DNA of 35,632 bases from positions 1 to 35,632 of the IMG/VR virus record IMGVR_UViG_3300009146_000028; one strand, given 5' to 3'. Numbering within the stretch: the stretch's first letter is position 1; every line of letters starts with the position of its first letter. Source of the stretch: a virus. The position numbers were made by a program, and so were the translations under genes. The notes below the pieces were generated by a model that had not been told where the DNA came from, made no database searches, and saw nothing but the letters and a program-made list of their open reading frames with translations. Of this stretch, positions 28,487 to 34,670 are shown in pieces.

Positions 28487-28860
28487 TGGGCATCGAACGG
28501 TTGAACCCGCCCGACATCCGGTACTCCGACTGGCACCGCCGGCTCGACGGGTCGCTCGGCATGATCGACCTCGACGCCGTCGAGTGTTGCAACCGGTGCT
28601 GGGCGCCGGTGGCGTTGATCGAACTCGCCGCCTGGGGTACCCGGCCGAAGTCGGTCACGACGATGTCGGCGCTGGCCCGGATGTCGGGGTTGCCGGCGTA
28701 CACGGTCCGCTACCAGTTCCCCGACCCGACCCCGGTCCGGCTCGCCGTGCGCCGGCACGGCACGGGCGACGAGCCGATCGTGCTCGGCCCGGCCGAGTTC
28801 GAGAAGTTCCTACTCGACCTGCGCGACGGGCACACGTGCCCGGGAAAGCGAGATGTGTGA
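28483..28860 (+). CDS. Conserved actinophage hypothetical protein (125 aa)
   Basis: The N-terminal part (IRYSDWHRRLDGSLGMIDLD) followed by AVECCNRCWAPVALIELAAW is a pattern I know from actinophage recombination gene clusters, between exonuclease and RecT. CC-x2-C at about residues 35-38 could bind metal together with a C-terminal His/Cys pair (DGHTCPGK). The middle segment YTVRYQFPDPTPVRLAVRRH looks beta-rich. GTG at 28483 or the adjacent ATG at 28486 may start it. The former gives the common GTGA overlap. No enzymatic motif seen. Confidence 0.78.
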   Translation: MMGIERLNPPDIRYSDWHRRLDGSLGMIDLDAVECCNRCWAPVALIELAAWGTRPKSVTTMSALARMSGLPAYTVRYQFPDPTPVRLAVRRHGTGDEPIVLGPAEFEKFLLDLRDGHTCPGKRDV

Positions 28861-29801
28861 TGGCCAGCACCGAGGAAGCCCGCACGGCGGTAGCGACCCG
28901 GCGGAACCCGCCGCCGGCGACGAACGGCGAGTCGAAGGCGATCGCCGCGACCGTGCGGCAGATCATCGACCGCCAGGCGTCCCAACTGGCGCTCGTGTTG
29001 CCGTCGTCGATGGACCCCGACCGCTTCGCCCGCCTCGTCGTGTCCGCCGTGCGGTCGACACCGAAGCTGATGCTGGCGTTCGGCACGACGCAAGGTCAGC
29101 AGTCGATCCTGCTCGCGGCGATGGAGGCGGCGACGATCGGGCTCGAACCGAACACGCCGACCCAGCAGGCGTGGATCGTGCCGCGCAAGGATCACGGCAC
29201 CTGGGAAGGCCGGTTGTGGATCGGGTACCGCGGGCTGCTGACCCTCGTGCGCCGGTCGTCGACCGTGAAGGAACTCGTCGCCGGTGTCGTGCGGGCGAAC
29301 GACGACTTCGGCTGGTCCCGGGAACTCGACCGCGACACGTTGCATCACCGCCCGGCCGAGGCGAACCGCGGGCCGGCAACGTACGTGTACGCCATCGCCC
29401 GGCTGCACAACGGCGGCGTCCAGTTCGCCGTGTTGACCCGGGAAGAGGTCGAAGCCCGCCGGGCGTTGTCCGACGGGTGGCGGGACTCGAAGAACCGCCA
29501 GTACAGCCCGTGGCAGAAGTGGCCCGACGCTATGTGGATGAAGTCGGCCGTGCGGTCCCTGGTGCCGTGGCTCGACCTGTCACCCGAGGTGTCACACGAC
29601 GTCGGGCGGGCGATGTCGGTCGACGAACGCCGCCTGATGTTCGACGACGACATGACGATCGTCGCGGCCGACGAGGGCGACGACGACATGCCGGCGCTGA
29701 TCGAGGGCGACCCGGACGAGGCGCCCGGCGAAGTCGACGCCGGCGGCGAGGGCGATGGCGGGACGGCCGACGATGCGGGCACCACGCCGGCGCCGGCGTA
29801 G
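28860..29801 (+). CDS. recT: RecT-family single-strand annealing protein
   Basis: This protein (313 aa) coats single-stranded DNA made by the exonuclease and anneals it to a complementary strand. The recT pattern is clear: SKAIAATVRQIIDRQASQLA, MDPDRFARLVVSAVRSTPKL, AAMEAATIGLEPNTPTQQAW and IVPRKDHGTWEGRLWIGYRG, then YAIARLHNGGVQFAVLTREE and PWQKWPDAMWMKSAVRSLVP. The last 50 residues are an acidic, glycine-rich tail typical of the family's disordered ends. The ATG overlaps the previous stop by one base. Pairing with YqaJ is common in phages and serves repair, replication restart and genome recombination. Confidence 0.93.
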   Translation: MASTEEARTAVATRRNPPPATNGESKAIAATVRQIIDRQASQLALVLPSSMDPDRFARLVVSAVRSTPKLMLAFGTTQGQQSILLAAMEAATIGLEPNTPTQQAWIVPRKDHGTWEGRLWIGYRGLLTLVRRSSTVKELVAGVVRANDDFGWSRELDRDTLHHRPAEANRGPATYVYAIARLHNGGVQFAVLTREEVEARRALSDGWRDSKNRQYSPWQKWPDAMWMKSAVRSLVPWLDLSPEVSHDVGRAMSVDERRLMFDDDMTIVAADEGDDDMPALIEGDPDEAPGEVDAGGEGDGGTADDAGTTPAPA

Positions 29802-29919
29802 CCACATCCCCGGGATCGGTCGGTGTCGGCACGTTGTGCCCGGCCCGCATCCGCCGCCCGTGTGCCGGGTGAACCCGGCGCCGGCCGGTCCCGTCGACGA
29901 CCCCTCGGGAGGTGATCAT

Positions 29920-30495
29920 GTGTCGGGCAAGGTGACGGGCTGGGTCGTGCACAACGGCCCGAGGGATCGGCTGACGTTCAACGCGCTGATGATCCTCGCC
30001 GACGCCGGCCGGAACGACGGGACGGGCATCCGGCTCGGGATGCGCGACATCGCCGGACGCGCCCGGATGTCACTCGGCGCGGCGAGCGCGGCGATCCGGC
30101 AACTCACCGACGACGGCTGGATCGAGGTCGTCACGCCGGCGGCCGGGCCGTTCCCGGCCGAGTACCGGGTCGTCGTTCCCCAGGGTGTGGACAACGGCTC
30201 CAGTGTTCACCCCGTGAACGCAAGCGTTCAGCGTGGTGAACGCAAGCGTTCATCCAGAGTGAACGCAAGCGTTCAACCCGGTGAACGCTCATATAGAGGA
30301 AGTACGGGTTTTACGGGTATGACGGGCGCGGGCGCCGCGGCGAACGGGCGCCGCGTGCGTCGCCCGTCCACAGCCGAACTGGCGAGGATCGAGTCGTGTC
30401 CGGCGTGCGATGACCACGGCTGGATCTTCGACGCCGACGACCACGTCGCGCGGTGCGACCATCGTTCAGCCACGCAGCAGGCGGCCGGGTCGTGA
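29920..30495 (+). CDS. Winged-helix replication-type protein with intragenic iterons
   Basis: The 191-residue protein begins with a winged helix (about 12-80: RLTFNALMILADAGRNDGTG, IRLGMRDIAGRARMSLGAAS and AAIRQLTDDGWIEVVTPAAG), the DNA-binding type found in phage replication initiators and DnaD-like loaders. Its middle (about 97-125) contains the repeated phrase VNASVQ-x-GER, encoded by the iterons at 30215-30288. The end (SCPACDDHGWIFDADDHVAR, then CDH) is a likely zinc ribbon. The start is a GTG at 29920, six bases after GGGAGG. An upstream reading from 29755 gives an arginine/proline-rich extension overlapping recT and is unlikely. A role as origin-binding initiator is inferred from domain and iterons. 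Confidence 0.78.
   Translation: MSGKVTGWVVHNGPRDRLTFNALMILADAGRNDGTGIRLGMRDIAGRARMSLGAASAAIRQLTDDGWIEVVTPAAGPFPAEYRVVVPQGVDNGSSVHPVNASVQRGERKRSSRVNASVQPGERSYRGSTGFTGMTGAGAAANGRRVRRPSTAELARIESCPACDDHGWIFDADDHVARCDHRSATQQAAGS
30204..30320. repeat. Iteron cluster with flanking AT-rich stretch, candidate replication origin
   Basis: TGAACGCAAGCGTTCA, an inverted repeat with a 2-base centre, occurs three times, at 30215-30230, 30237-30252 and 30260-30275. A half copy TGAACGC is at 30282-30288, and GTTCAC at 30205-30210 could pair with GTGAAC at 30214-30219. Start-to-start spacing is 22, 23 and 22 bases, about two helical turns. Directly after the last copy comes one of the least GC-rich stretches of the window (30289-30320, including TCATATAGAGGAAGTACGGG). 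Regular iterons followed by an AT-rich stretch inside an initiator-type gene is the layout of the lambda origin within gene O. Confidence 0.65.
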
Positions 30496-30686
30496 ACGGT
30501 GGCGACGACGAACCGAACCCGGCCGATGCCCGGGCCCGCGCCCGCGCCGAACGCCGCGCCTGGTGGATCACCCAGTGCCGCGCCGTCATCGACGATGCTC
30601 GCGCCCGACGCCCGGCCGACGATGACGAGCCGGTCGCCCACCCTTCGCCGGCGGCCGACGCCGGCACGACCCCGAAGGATGGTTGA
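30492..30686 (+). CDS. Small charged hypothetical protein (64 aa)
   Basis: The sequence (MNGGDDEPNPADARARARAE, RRAWWITQCRAVIDDARARR and a P/D-rich end) has one amphipathic helix flanked by disordered, highly charged ends. GTG start in a GTGA overlap with the preceding gene. The next gene starts four bases after its stop. No family recognised. Confidence 0.62.
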   Translation: MNGGDDEPNPADARARARAERRAWWITQCRAVIDDARARRPADDDEPVAHPSPAADAGTTPKDG

Positions 30687-30689
30687 ACC

Positions 30690-30893
30690 GTGGACGACCT
30701 CGATGGAACCCGCCCGCCGGCCGACGAGCTGCGCCTCGTTGCCGGCTTCGTGGTTCACCCCGCCGCCATGATCTGCGCCGTGACCGATCGCTGGATCGCG
30801 GCAGCCGGGCTCGGGCTGCTCGGCGCCGTGCTCGTCATCGGCCCGATGCGACGGATCGCCCGGTACTACCTGCCGAACCTCGAGGAACCGTGA
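30690..30893 (+). CDS. Small membrane protein (67 aa)
   Basis: The peptide has a polar start (MDDLDGTRPPADELRLVAGF), a hydrophobic region with one clear helix (WIAAAGLGLLGAVLVIGPM, about residues 34-52) and a basic end (RRIARYYLPNLEEP). A weaker hydrophobic segment (VVHPAAMICAV) precedes it. GTG start with a GAAGGA ribosome binding site. Membrane location is the only inference that the sequence supports. Confidence 0.65.
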   Translation: MDDLDGTRPPADELRLVAGFVVHPAAMICAVTDRWIAAAGLGLLGAVLVIGPMRRIARYYLPNLEEP

Positions 30894-30896
30894 CCG

Positions 30897-31553
30897 ATGG
30901 TTGACGTCGCCGTTCCCGAACGGATCGCCCGCCTGCCACACGACGACCTCGGCCGCCCGATCCCGTGGTTCCTGATGCGCTTCGACGACGACCGCCCGGT
31001 CGACTTCCGGTTCGTCGACGCCGACAAGATCGGGATCGCCATCCGCGACGGCCGGTGCTGGGTGTGCGGCGAACGGTTCCAGCGGGCGAACGGCGGCGCC
31101 CGGCTCTTCACGTTCCTCGTCGGCCCGCTCGCGTTGTTCAACCGCACGACCGGCGAACCGCCGATGCACCGCACGTGCGCGCTCTACACGCTGCGCTCGT
31201 GCCCGTTCCTGATGACACCCGCCCGCCGGCGGCGCACATCGAACCTGCCCGAGAACCGGTACATGCCGGGCATCCCGATCCTCGACAACCCCGGCGTCGT
31301 CGTCGCCTGGATGTGCCGCCGCTACGACGTCGACACCCTGCCCGACGGCGGCCGGCTGTTCCGCCTGCCGTACCCCTCGGCGTTGTACGTGTACGCCGGC
31401 GGGTTGCCGGCGCTGCGTGACCAACTCGACGCCGCCCTCGACGTCGCCGAGTCCCGTGCCCGGGCCGCGCTCGTCGCCGACCGGACCGAACCCGCCGACA
31501 TCGAGGCGACCGTGAAGGGCGCCCGGGCGATGACGAAAGCGAGGCTCCGATGA
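30897..31553 (+). CDS. Conserved actinophage protein with CWVCGERF motif (218 aa)
   Basis: The N-terminal phrase LPHDDLGRPIPWFLMRFDDD, then CWVCGERFQ near residue 54, GPLALFNRTTGEPPMHRTCA with LYTLRSCPFL (about 80-107), and WMCRRYDVDTL form a set I know from proteins common in phages of Streptomyces and relatives. The CxxC, H-x2-C and later C could bind zinc. Its biochemical role is not established. The last 45 residues form a helix. ATG start with GAGGAA about eight bases upstream. ATGA overlap with the next gene. Confidence 0.82.
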   Translation: MVDVAVPERIARLPHDDLGRPIPWFLMRFDDDRPVDFRFVDADKIGIAIRDGRCWVCGERFQRANGGARLFTFLVGPLALFNRTTGEPPMHRTCALYTLRSCPFLMTPARRRRTSNLPENRYMPGIPILDNPGVVVAWMCRRYDVDTLPDGGRLFRLPYPSALYVYAGGLPALRDQLDAALDVAESRARAALVADRTEPADIEATVKGARAMTKARLR

Positions 31554-31951
31554 CCGCCGCCATCATCACCTGCCTGAAGGTCGGTGAACTCGCCGAACCG
31601 ATCGACGGGTCGATCGCCGTCACCTGCTACCGGTGCCGGGCCGCCGTGTGGCTCGACCCGCTCGTGTACCGGAACCTCGCCGGCGATCACGTCGAGGTGC
31701 TGTGCACGACGTGCACGCCGCCCGGGCTACCGATCGCCATCACGGCCGCTCAGATCGCCGTGCTGCGCCGGGAGGGCTGCGATGTCGTCGACATCGCCCG
31801 CACGCTCGCCTGGACCCAGGTAGCGAACGGCGACGCCGACGCCGTGCAGTCGCTGATGTTCGAGGCGGAAGCCGACCCGACCGGCCCGACCGCCGTCCGG
31901 TACCGCGACGCGCTCGTCGACGCCTTCGTCGCCGTGGCGGAAGCCCGATGA
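31550..31951 (+). CDS. Zinc-knuckle protein, paralog of 32544-32930 (133 aa)
   Basis: A zinc ribbon is visible as TCYRCRAAVWLDPLVYRNLA, then VEVLCTTCTPPGLPIAITAA (about residues 25-63). The helical rest has an AQIAVLRREGCDVVDIARTL segment shared in pattern with the protein at 32544-32930: CxxC, A-V/I-W, C-x2-C, Q-I-x-V/I-L-R-x-x-G. Both have a helical C-terminal region of about 70 residues, so they derive from one ancestor. ATGA overlap on both sides. Confidence 0.78.
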   Translation: MTAAIITCLKVGELAEPIDGSIAVTCYRCRAAVWLDPLVYRNLAGDHVEVLCTTCTPPGLPIAITAAQIAVLRREGCDVVDIARTLAWTQVANGDADAVQSLMFEAEADPTGPTAVRYRDALVDAFVAVAEAR

Positions 31952-32547
31952 CGTTGCGGGTCGAAGAGATCGGCGACGACGTGCTGCTCGTGCGCGCCGC
32001 CCGCTTCACGATCGCCGAGGCGATCCACGACGACGGCGCGCACGCGAACGTGATCTTCACGACCCTCACCGGCAACTGGAACGCACCCGACGCCGGCGAC
32101 GACGTACCGCTTGCCGACGTTCGGATCATGTTCCATCTCGACGCCGCCGACGACTTCGTCGACGCCTTCCGCCGGGTCGTCGTCGACGCCGAAGCCCGCC
32201 GCGCCGAGGGCGACCCGCCCGACCCCGCCGAGCCCGGCAAGCCGGGCCTGCTCGAAGCGTGGATGGAGGGCGCCCGGACGAGCATCGAGGCGAACATCGA
32301 CGTCGACGACGTCGTCGGCCGGGCCGCGTACGACATGCACCTCGACCGGCTCGCCGAGGCGATGGACGTCACGCTCGACCGGGCGACGCTCCGCACGATG
32401 GCGTTCACGCTCGCCGCCACCCAGGCGCTGCTCATCGGAACGACGAACGTCAACCCCGACGACCCCGCCTTCCCGAAGCACGTCGTCGACGCCACGGGCC
32501 GGACGATCGACGTCGTCCTGCGTCGCCTCGACGCCGTCGACCGATGA
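31948..32547 (+). CDS. Hypothetical acidic protein (199 aa)
   Basis: No recognised family. The N-terminal part (MTLRVEEIGDDVLLVRAARF, VIFTTLTGNWNAPDAGDDVP, RIMFHLDAADDFVDAFRRVV) looks alpha/beta, the middle is a disordered D/P-rich linker, and the C-terminal half is helical (AAYDMHLDRLAEAMDVTLDR, TMAFTLAATQALLIGTTNVN). It lies between two related zinc-knuckle genes and overlaps both by four bases (ATGA). Strongly acidic overall, as many phage anti-host proteins are, but function is unknown. Confidence 0.7.
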   Translation: MTLRVEEIGDDVLLVRAARFTIAEAIHDDGAHANVIFTTLTGNWNAPDAGDDVPLADVRIMFHLDAADDFVDAFRRVVVDAEARRAEGDPPDPAEPGKPGLLEAWMEGARTSIEANIDVDDVVGRAAYDMHLDRLAEAMDVTLDRATLRTMAFTLAATQALLIGTTNVNPDDPAFPKHVVDATGRTIDVVLRRLDAVDR

Positions 32548-32930
32548 AGGTCGTTCGGTGCCGCCGGGTCGCCGACCTCGACGACCCGGTCGTCGGGTCG
32601 ATGATGCTCCGCTGCCTCGGGTGCCGGGTCGCGATCTGGTTCTACGCCGGCGAACTCGACCCCGCCGCCGTGATGGCCTACTGCGACGCGTGCGTTCCCG
32701 ACGTCGGGCCGATCATGTTCACGCCCGGGCAGATCGGCATCCTTCGAGCCCGCGGGCTCGACGACGAAAACATCGCCCGGATGCTGGCCATCGCCCGGCT
32801 CACCGACGGCAACCCCGCCGGCGTCGCCGCGCTGGCCGAACGGGTTCGCTCCGACCCGGGCGCGGCGCGCCGGTTCGACGAGGCGATCGCCACGGCGGCC
32901 GCCGACCTCGCCGAGACCGGCGGCCGCTGA
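32544..32930 (+). CDS. Zinc-knuckle protein, paralog of 31550-31951 (128 aa)
   Basis: LRCLGCRVAIWFYAGELDPA and AYCDACVPDVGPIMFTPGQI (about residues 22-63) carry the two CxxC knuckles. GILRARGLDDENIARMLAIA and an A/D-rich helix follow. Motif order and spacing match the protein at 31550-31951. It is the last gene of the rightward operon, and the two convergent-facing hairpins at 32965-33022 lie just downstream. Function unknown. Confidence 0.76.
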   Translation: MKVVRCRRVADLDDPVVGSMMLRCLGCRVAIWFYAGELDPAAVMAYCDACVPDVGPIMFTPGQIGILRARGLDDENIARMLAIARLTDGNPAGVAALAERVRSDPGAARRFDEAIATAAADLAETGGR

Positions 32931-32964
32931 CCAGCCGTGTGCCCGCCAGCGGGCCGGGCGCGCA

Positions 32965-32990
32965 ACGGCCCGGCCGTCGGGCCGGGCCGT
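32965..32990 (-). terminator. Terminator T1 of the right-end cassettes
   Basis: ACGGCCCGGC (32965-32974) pairs with GCCGGGCCGT (32981-32990). It stands 44 bases after the stop of the minus-strand gene at 33035 and 34 bases after the plus-strand stop at 32930, so it may serve both. It has the same flanks as T2 and T3: GCGCAAC at its left side and CGTGTGCGGG at its right. A second small hairpin (GGCGCC at 33007-33012 and 33017-33022) is next to it. Confidence 0.65.
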
Positions 32991-33034
32991 CGTGTGCGGG
33001 CCGTACGGCGCCGTGTGGCGCCTCTCGTGGGCGG

Positions 33035-33223
33035 TCAGTCGACGACCCGCCACCGATCCTCGCCGGGGATCAGGCTCAGCTTCGATCCGGTATCCCAGTC
33101 GACGCTGATGGCCATGGATGACGCCCGGGTCACCGTTCCCCGGTCGCCGGGCACGAGCCGGGTGAACGGGTCGGCCGTGGCCACGAGTTCGACCCGGGCG
33201 CCCGGCGCCGGCACGGCGGTCAC
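33035..33223 (-). CDS. DUF4314 family protein (62 aa)
   Basis: The protein matches DUF4314 over its full length: PGARVELVATADPFTRLVPG, then DRGTVTRASSMAISVDWDTG and SKLSLIPGEDRW. The family is a small beta barrel widely found in phages and firmicute/actinobacterial elements, without established function. GTG start in a GTGA overlap with the HTH gene. It is the last gene of the first right-end unit and is followed by terminator T1. Confidence 0.88.
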   Translation of the reverse strand: MTAVPAPGARVELVATADPFTRLVPGDRGTVTRASSMAISVDWDTGSKLSLIPGEDRWRVVD

Positions 33224-33663
33224 ACCGGCACCCGGGCGTCGAGGCGGGCGGCGACCGATGACCGGGTCACGCAGCGGGTGCCGTCGGCGTCGACGACGAG
33301 GGCGAGCTTGCCGGCGTTCACGAGCGCGTTGACCCGTGCCCGGGACACGCCGAGCACGTCGGCCGCCCACGCTTGGCTGACCGGGTCGTCACGGGTCAAC
33401 CCGAGGGTGATGCCCAGCGGCGAACGGGCGTCGTCGACGTCGTCGAGGTCGACGAGCCGGGCGACCCGTTCGGCGACGACCTCGGCCGTGATCGGGTCGT
33501 CGCCGACGAGTTCGTCGACGAGGGTCGCGGCGTGCCCGTCGATCTGGGCATGAAGGGCGGCGATGGCGTCGCCGGCGTCGAGCCCGAGCAGGTCGTCGAC
33601 GACGCCGACGACCTCGGCCAGGCGGGCGGCGAGGTCGGTCGTGATGACGGCCGCGGCGATCAT
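33220..33663 (-). CDS. DNA-binding protein with C-terminal helix-turn-helix (147 aa)
   Basis: The first 95 residues are acidic and helical (LAARLAEVVGVVDDLLGLDA, IAALHAQIDGHAATLVDELV). Residues about 96-145 form an HTH_17-like DNA-binding domain: PVSQAWAADVLGVSRARVNA, LVNAGKLALVVDADGTRCVT and RSSVAARLDA. The protein could regulate the repeated promoter/operator found in front of its own unit and the two next ones. It is the only DNA-binding protein encoded in these units. ATG start in an ATGA overlap upstream. Confidence 0.78.
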   Translation of the reverse strand: MIAAAVITTDLAARLAEVVGVVDDLLGLDAGDAIAALHAQIDGHAATLVDELVGDDPITAEVVAERVARLVDLDDVDDARSPLGITLGLTRDDPVSQAWAADVLGVSRARVNALVNAGKLALVVDADGTRCVTRSSVAARLDARVPV

Positions 33664-33887
33664 CGGGTCACCTCGGCGTCATCCGCGGCGCCCGCCTTGG
33701 ACTGAACGACCGTGACCTGGAACTCGCTGCCGTCGGCGAGGGTGATGACGATGCCGGCGCCGTCGGTCATGAGCCCGCCCTCGGCGAACGTGTAGGCGTC
33801 GATGGCGTTGTCGATGCCGGGGTCGTCGGTGTCGGGGTTCGCCAGCGTGACGCCGATCAGGGCTTCGGCGAGTTCGTGTGCGTCCAT
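33660..33887 (-). CDS. Small hypothetical protein, first gene of right-end unit 1 (75 aa)
   Basis: The sequence MDAHELAEALIGVTLANPDT, a D/P turn, NAIDAYTFAEGGLMTDGAGI and VITLADGSEFQVTVVQSK suggests an N-terminal helix and a beta meander. No family known to me. The ATG at 33887 has CGGAGC six bases before it, and the message from promoter P1 would start about 35 bases upstream. The stop overlaps the HTH gene. Confidence 0.7.
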   Translation of the reverse strand: MDAHELAEALIGVTLANPDTDDPGIDNAIDAYTFAEGGLMTDGAGIVITLADGSEFQVTVVQSKAGAADDAEVTR

Positions 33888-33906
33888 CGGTTGCTCCGTT
33901 CGGGTG

Positions 33907-33963
33907 GCCCGGCGGTTCCGGGCACACACATCCATCGGCACAGTTGACGGCGATGTTAACCCC
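33907..33963 (-). promoter_or_regulatory. Repeated promoter/operator P1 with leader hairpin
   Basis: Read on the minus strand: TTAACA, then 17 bases, then GATGGA (plus 33931-33936) as -35/-10 boxes, with a second GTCAAC inside the spacer. This gives the paired element GTTGAC-N6-GTTAAC (plus 33943-33960). GCCCGG (33907-33912) and CCGGGC (33918-33923) then form a leader hairpin with loop CGGTT. P2 and P3 share the same layout almost base for base. P1 is the only copy with a changed half site (GTTGAC). Confidence 0.65.
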
Positions 33964-33991
33964 TACCGGGATAACTATCCCGGGACGCGCA

Positions 33992-34016
33992 ACGACCCGG
34001 CACCGGGCCGGGTCGT
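33992..34016 (-). terminator. Terminator T2 of the right-end cassettes
   Basis: ACGACCCGG (33992-34000) pairs with CCGGGTCGT (34008-34016), preceded by GCGCAAC and followed by CGTGTGCGGG like T1 and T3. It lies 38 bases after the stop of the gene at 34054 on the minus strand and just before promoter P1. An additional perfect arm pair CCGGGATA/TATCCCGG at 33967-33984 lies between it and P1. Confidence 0.7.
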
Positions 34017-34053
34017 CGTGTGCGGGTCGGTTGCCGGTCGCCCGGCGCCGGGG

Positions 34054-34263
34054 TCACGGCTCGATGCCGCGGGCGACCAGGTCCAGGAAGATGTGCTCGG
34101 CTTCGTCGTCGAACTCGGCGGCCGTGCGGTACAACGAGTCGACCTCAGGTTCGAGCCCGAGTTCCTCGGCACGGGCGGCGAGCGTGCGGTACCGCTCGGC
34201 GGTGTCGTTCGCGCTCGACCAGTCGGCGAGCGTGTACGGGCGGCGGGTGCGTCGGGTCGTCAT
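34054..34263 (-). CDS. Small helical hypothetical protein (69 aa)
   Basis: The protein (MTTRRTRRPYTLADWSSAND, TAERYRTLAARAEELGLEPE and VDSLYRTAAEFDDEAEHIFL, then DLVARGIEP) begins basic and then forms two to three acidic helices. This bipolar charge suits nucleic-acid or protein binding. No family known. ATG start with CGGAAC as a weak ribosome binding site. It is the second gene of right-end unit 2, 44 bases after the first. Confidence 0.68.
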   Translation of the reverse strand: MTTRRTRRPYTLADWSSANDTAERYRTLAARAEELGLEPEVDSLYRTAAEFDDEAEHIFLDLVARGIEP

Positions 34264-34307
34264 CGTGGTTCCGTTCGGGTCGTGTGCGGTCGTGGTCGGT
34301 GTGCGGG

Positions 34308-34514
34308 TCACGGCGCCGTGCCGTCGTACCCGGCGGCGCGGGCGGCGGCGATCAGCGCCTCGGCCGCCTCGATGGCGTTGCCGACCGCCGTGTACGCCCG
34401 CTCGACGCCGTCGTCGGTCCCGTTCCGCAACGCCCGGGCGGCGTGGTCGCCGGCGATCCCGACGTTGTTCGCCAGTTCGGCGAGGTGATCGAGGGTGTTC
34501 GTGACGTCGTTCAT
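34308..34514 (-). CDS. Small helical hypothetical protein, first gene of right-end unit 2 (68 aa)
   Basis: The protein MNDVTNTLDHLAELANNVGI, AGDHAARALRNGTDDGVERA and YTAVGNAIEAAEALIAAARA is almost entirely helical, probably a small helical bundle. The ATG at 34514 has AGGAG seven bases upstream. A longer reading to 34565 would pass through the leader hairpin and is rejected. No known family. Confidence 0.68.
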   Translation of the reverse strand: MNDVTNTLDHLAELANNVGIAGDHAARALRNGTDDGVERAYTAVGNAIEAAEALIAAARAAGYDGTAP

Positions 34515-34533
34515 CGGGTGGCTCCTGGTTCCC

Positions 34534-34593
34534 GCCCGGGCCGTTCCCGGGCACACACATACCATCGGCAGGGTTAACCCGGATGTTAACCCC
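34534..34593 (-). promoter_or_regulatory. Repeated promoter/operator P2 with leader hairpin
   Basis: On the minus strand, TTAACA-N17-GATGGT (-10 is ACCATC at plus 34561-34566). The spacer contains the second half of the symmetric element GGGTTAAC-CCGGAT-GTTAACCC (plus 34571-34592). The leader hairpin is GCCCGGG (34534-34540) with CCCGGGC (34546-34552), loop CCGTT. It drives the genes at 34514 and 34263. Confidence 0.68.
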
Positions 34594-34621
34594 TTCGTCG
34601 GGAAAGATCCCGGGCGCGCAA

Positions 34622-34645
34622 CGACCCCGGTCGATGCCGGGGTCG
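34622..34645 (-). terminator. Terminator T3 of the right-end cassettes
   Basis: CGACCCCGG (34622-34630) pairs with CCGGGGTCG (34637-34645), with the same GCGCAAC flank (34616-34622) and a CCGTGTGCCGG-type right flank. It lies 26 bases after the stop codon at 34671 on the minus strand and separates unit 3 from promoter P2. Confidence 0.7.
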
Positions 34646-34670
34646 CCGTGTGCCGGGCACGCCGGCCGGG

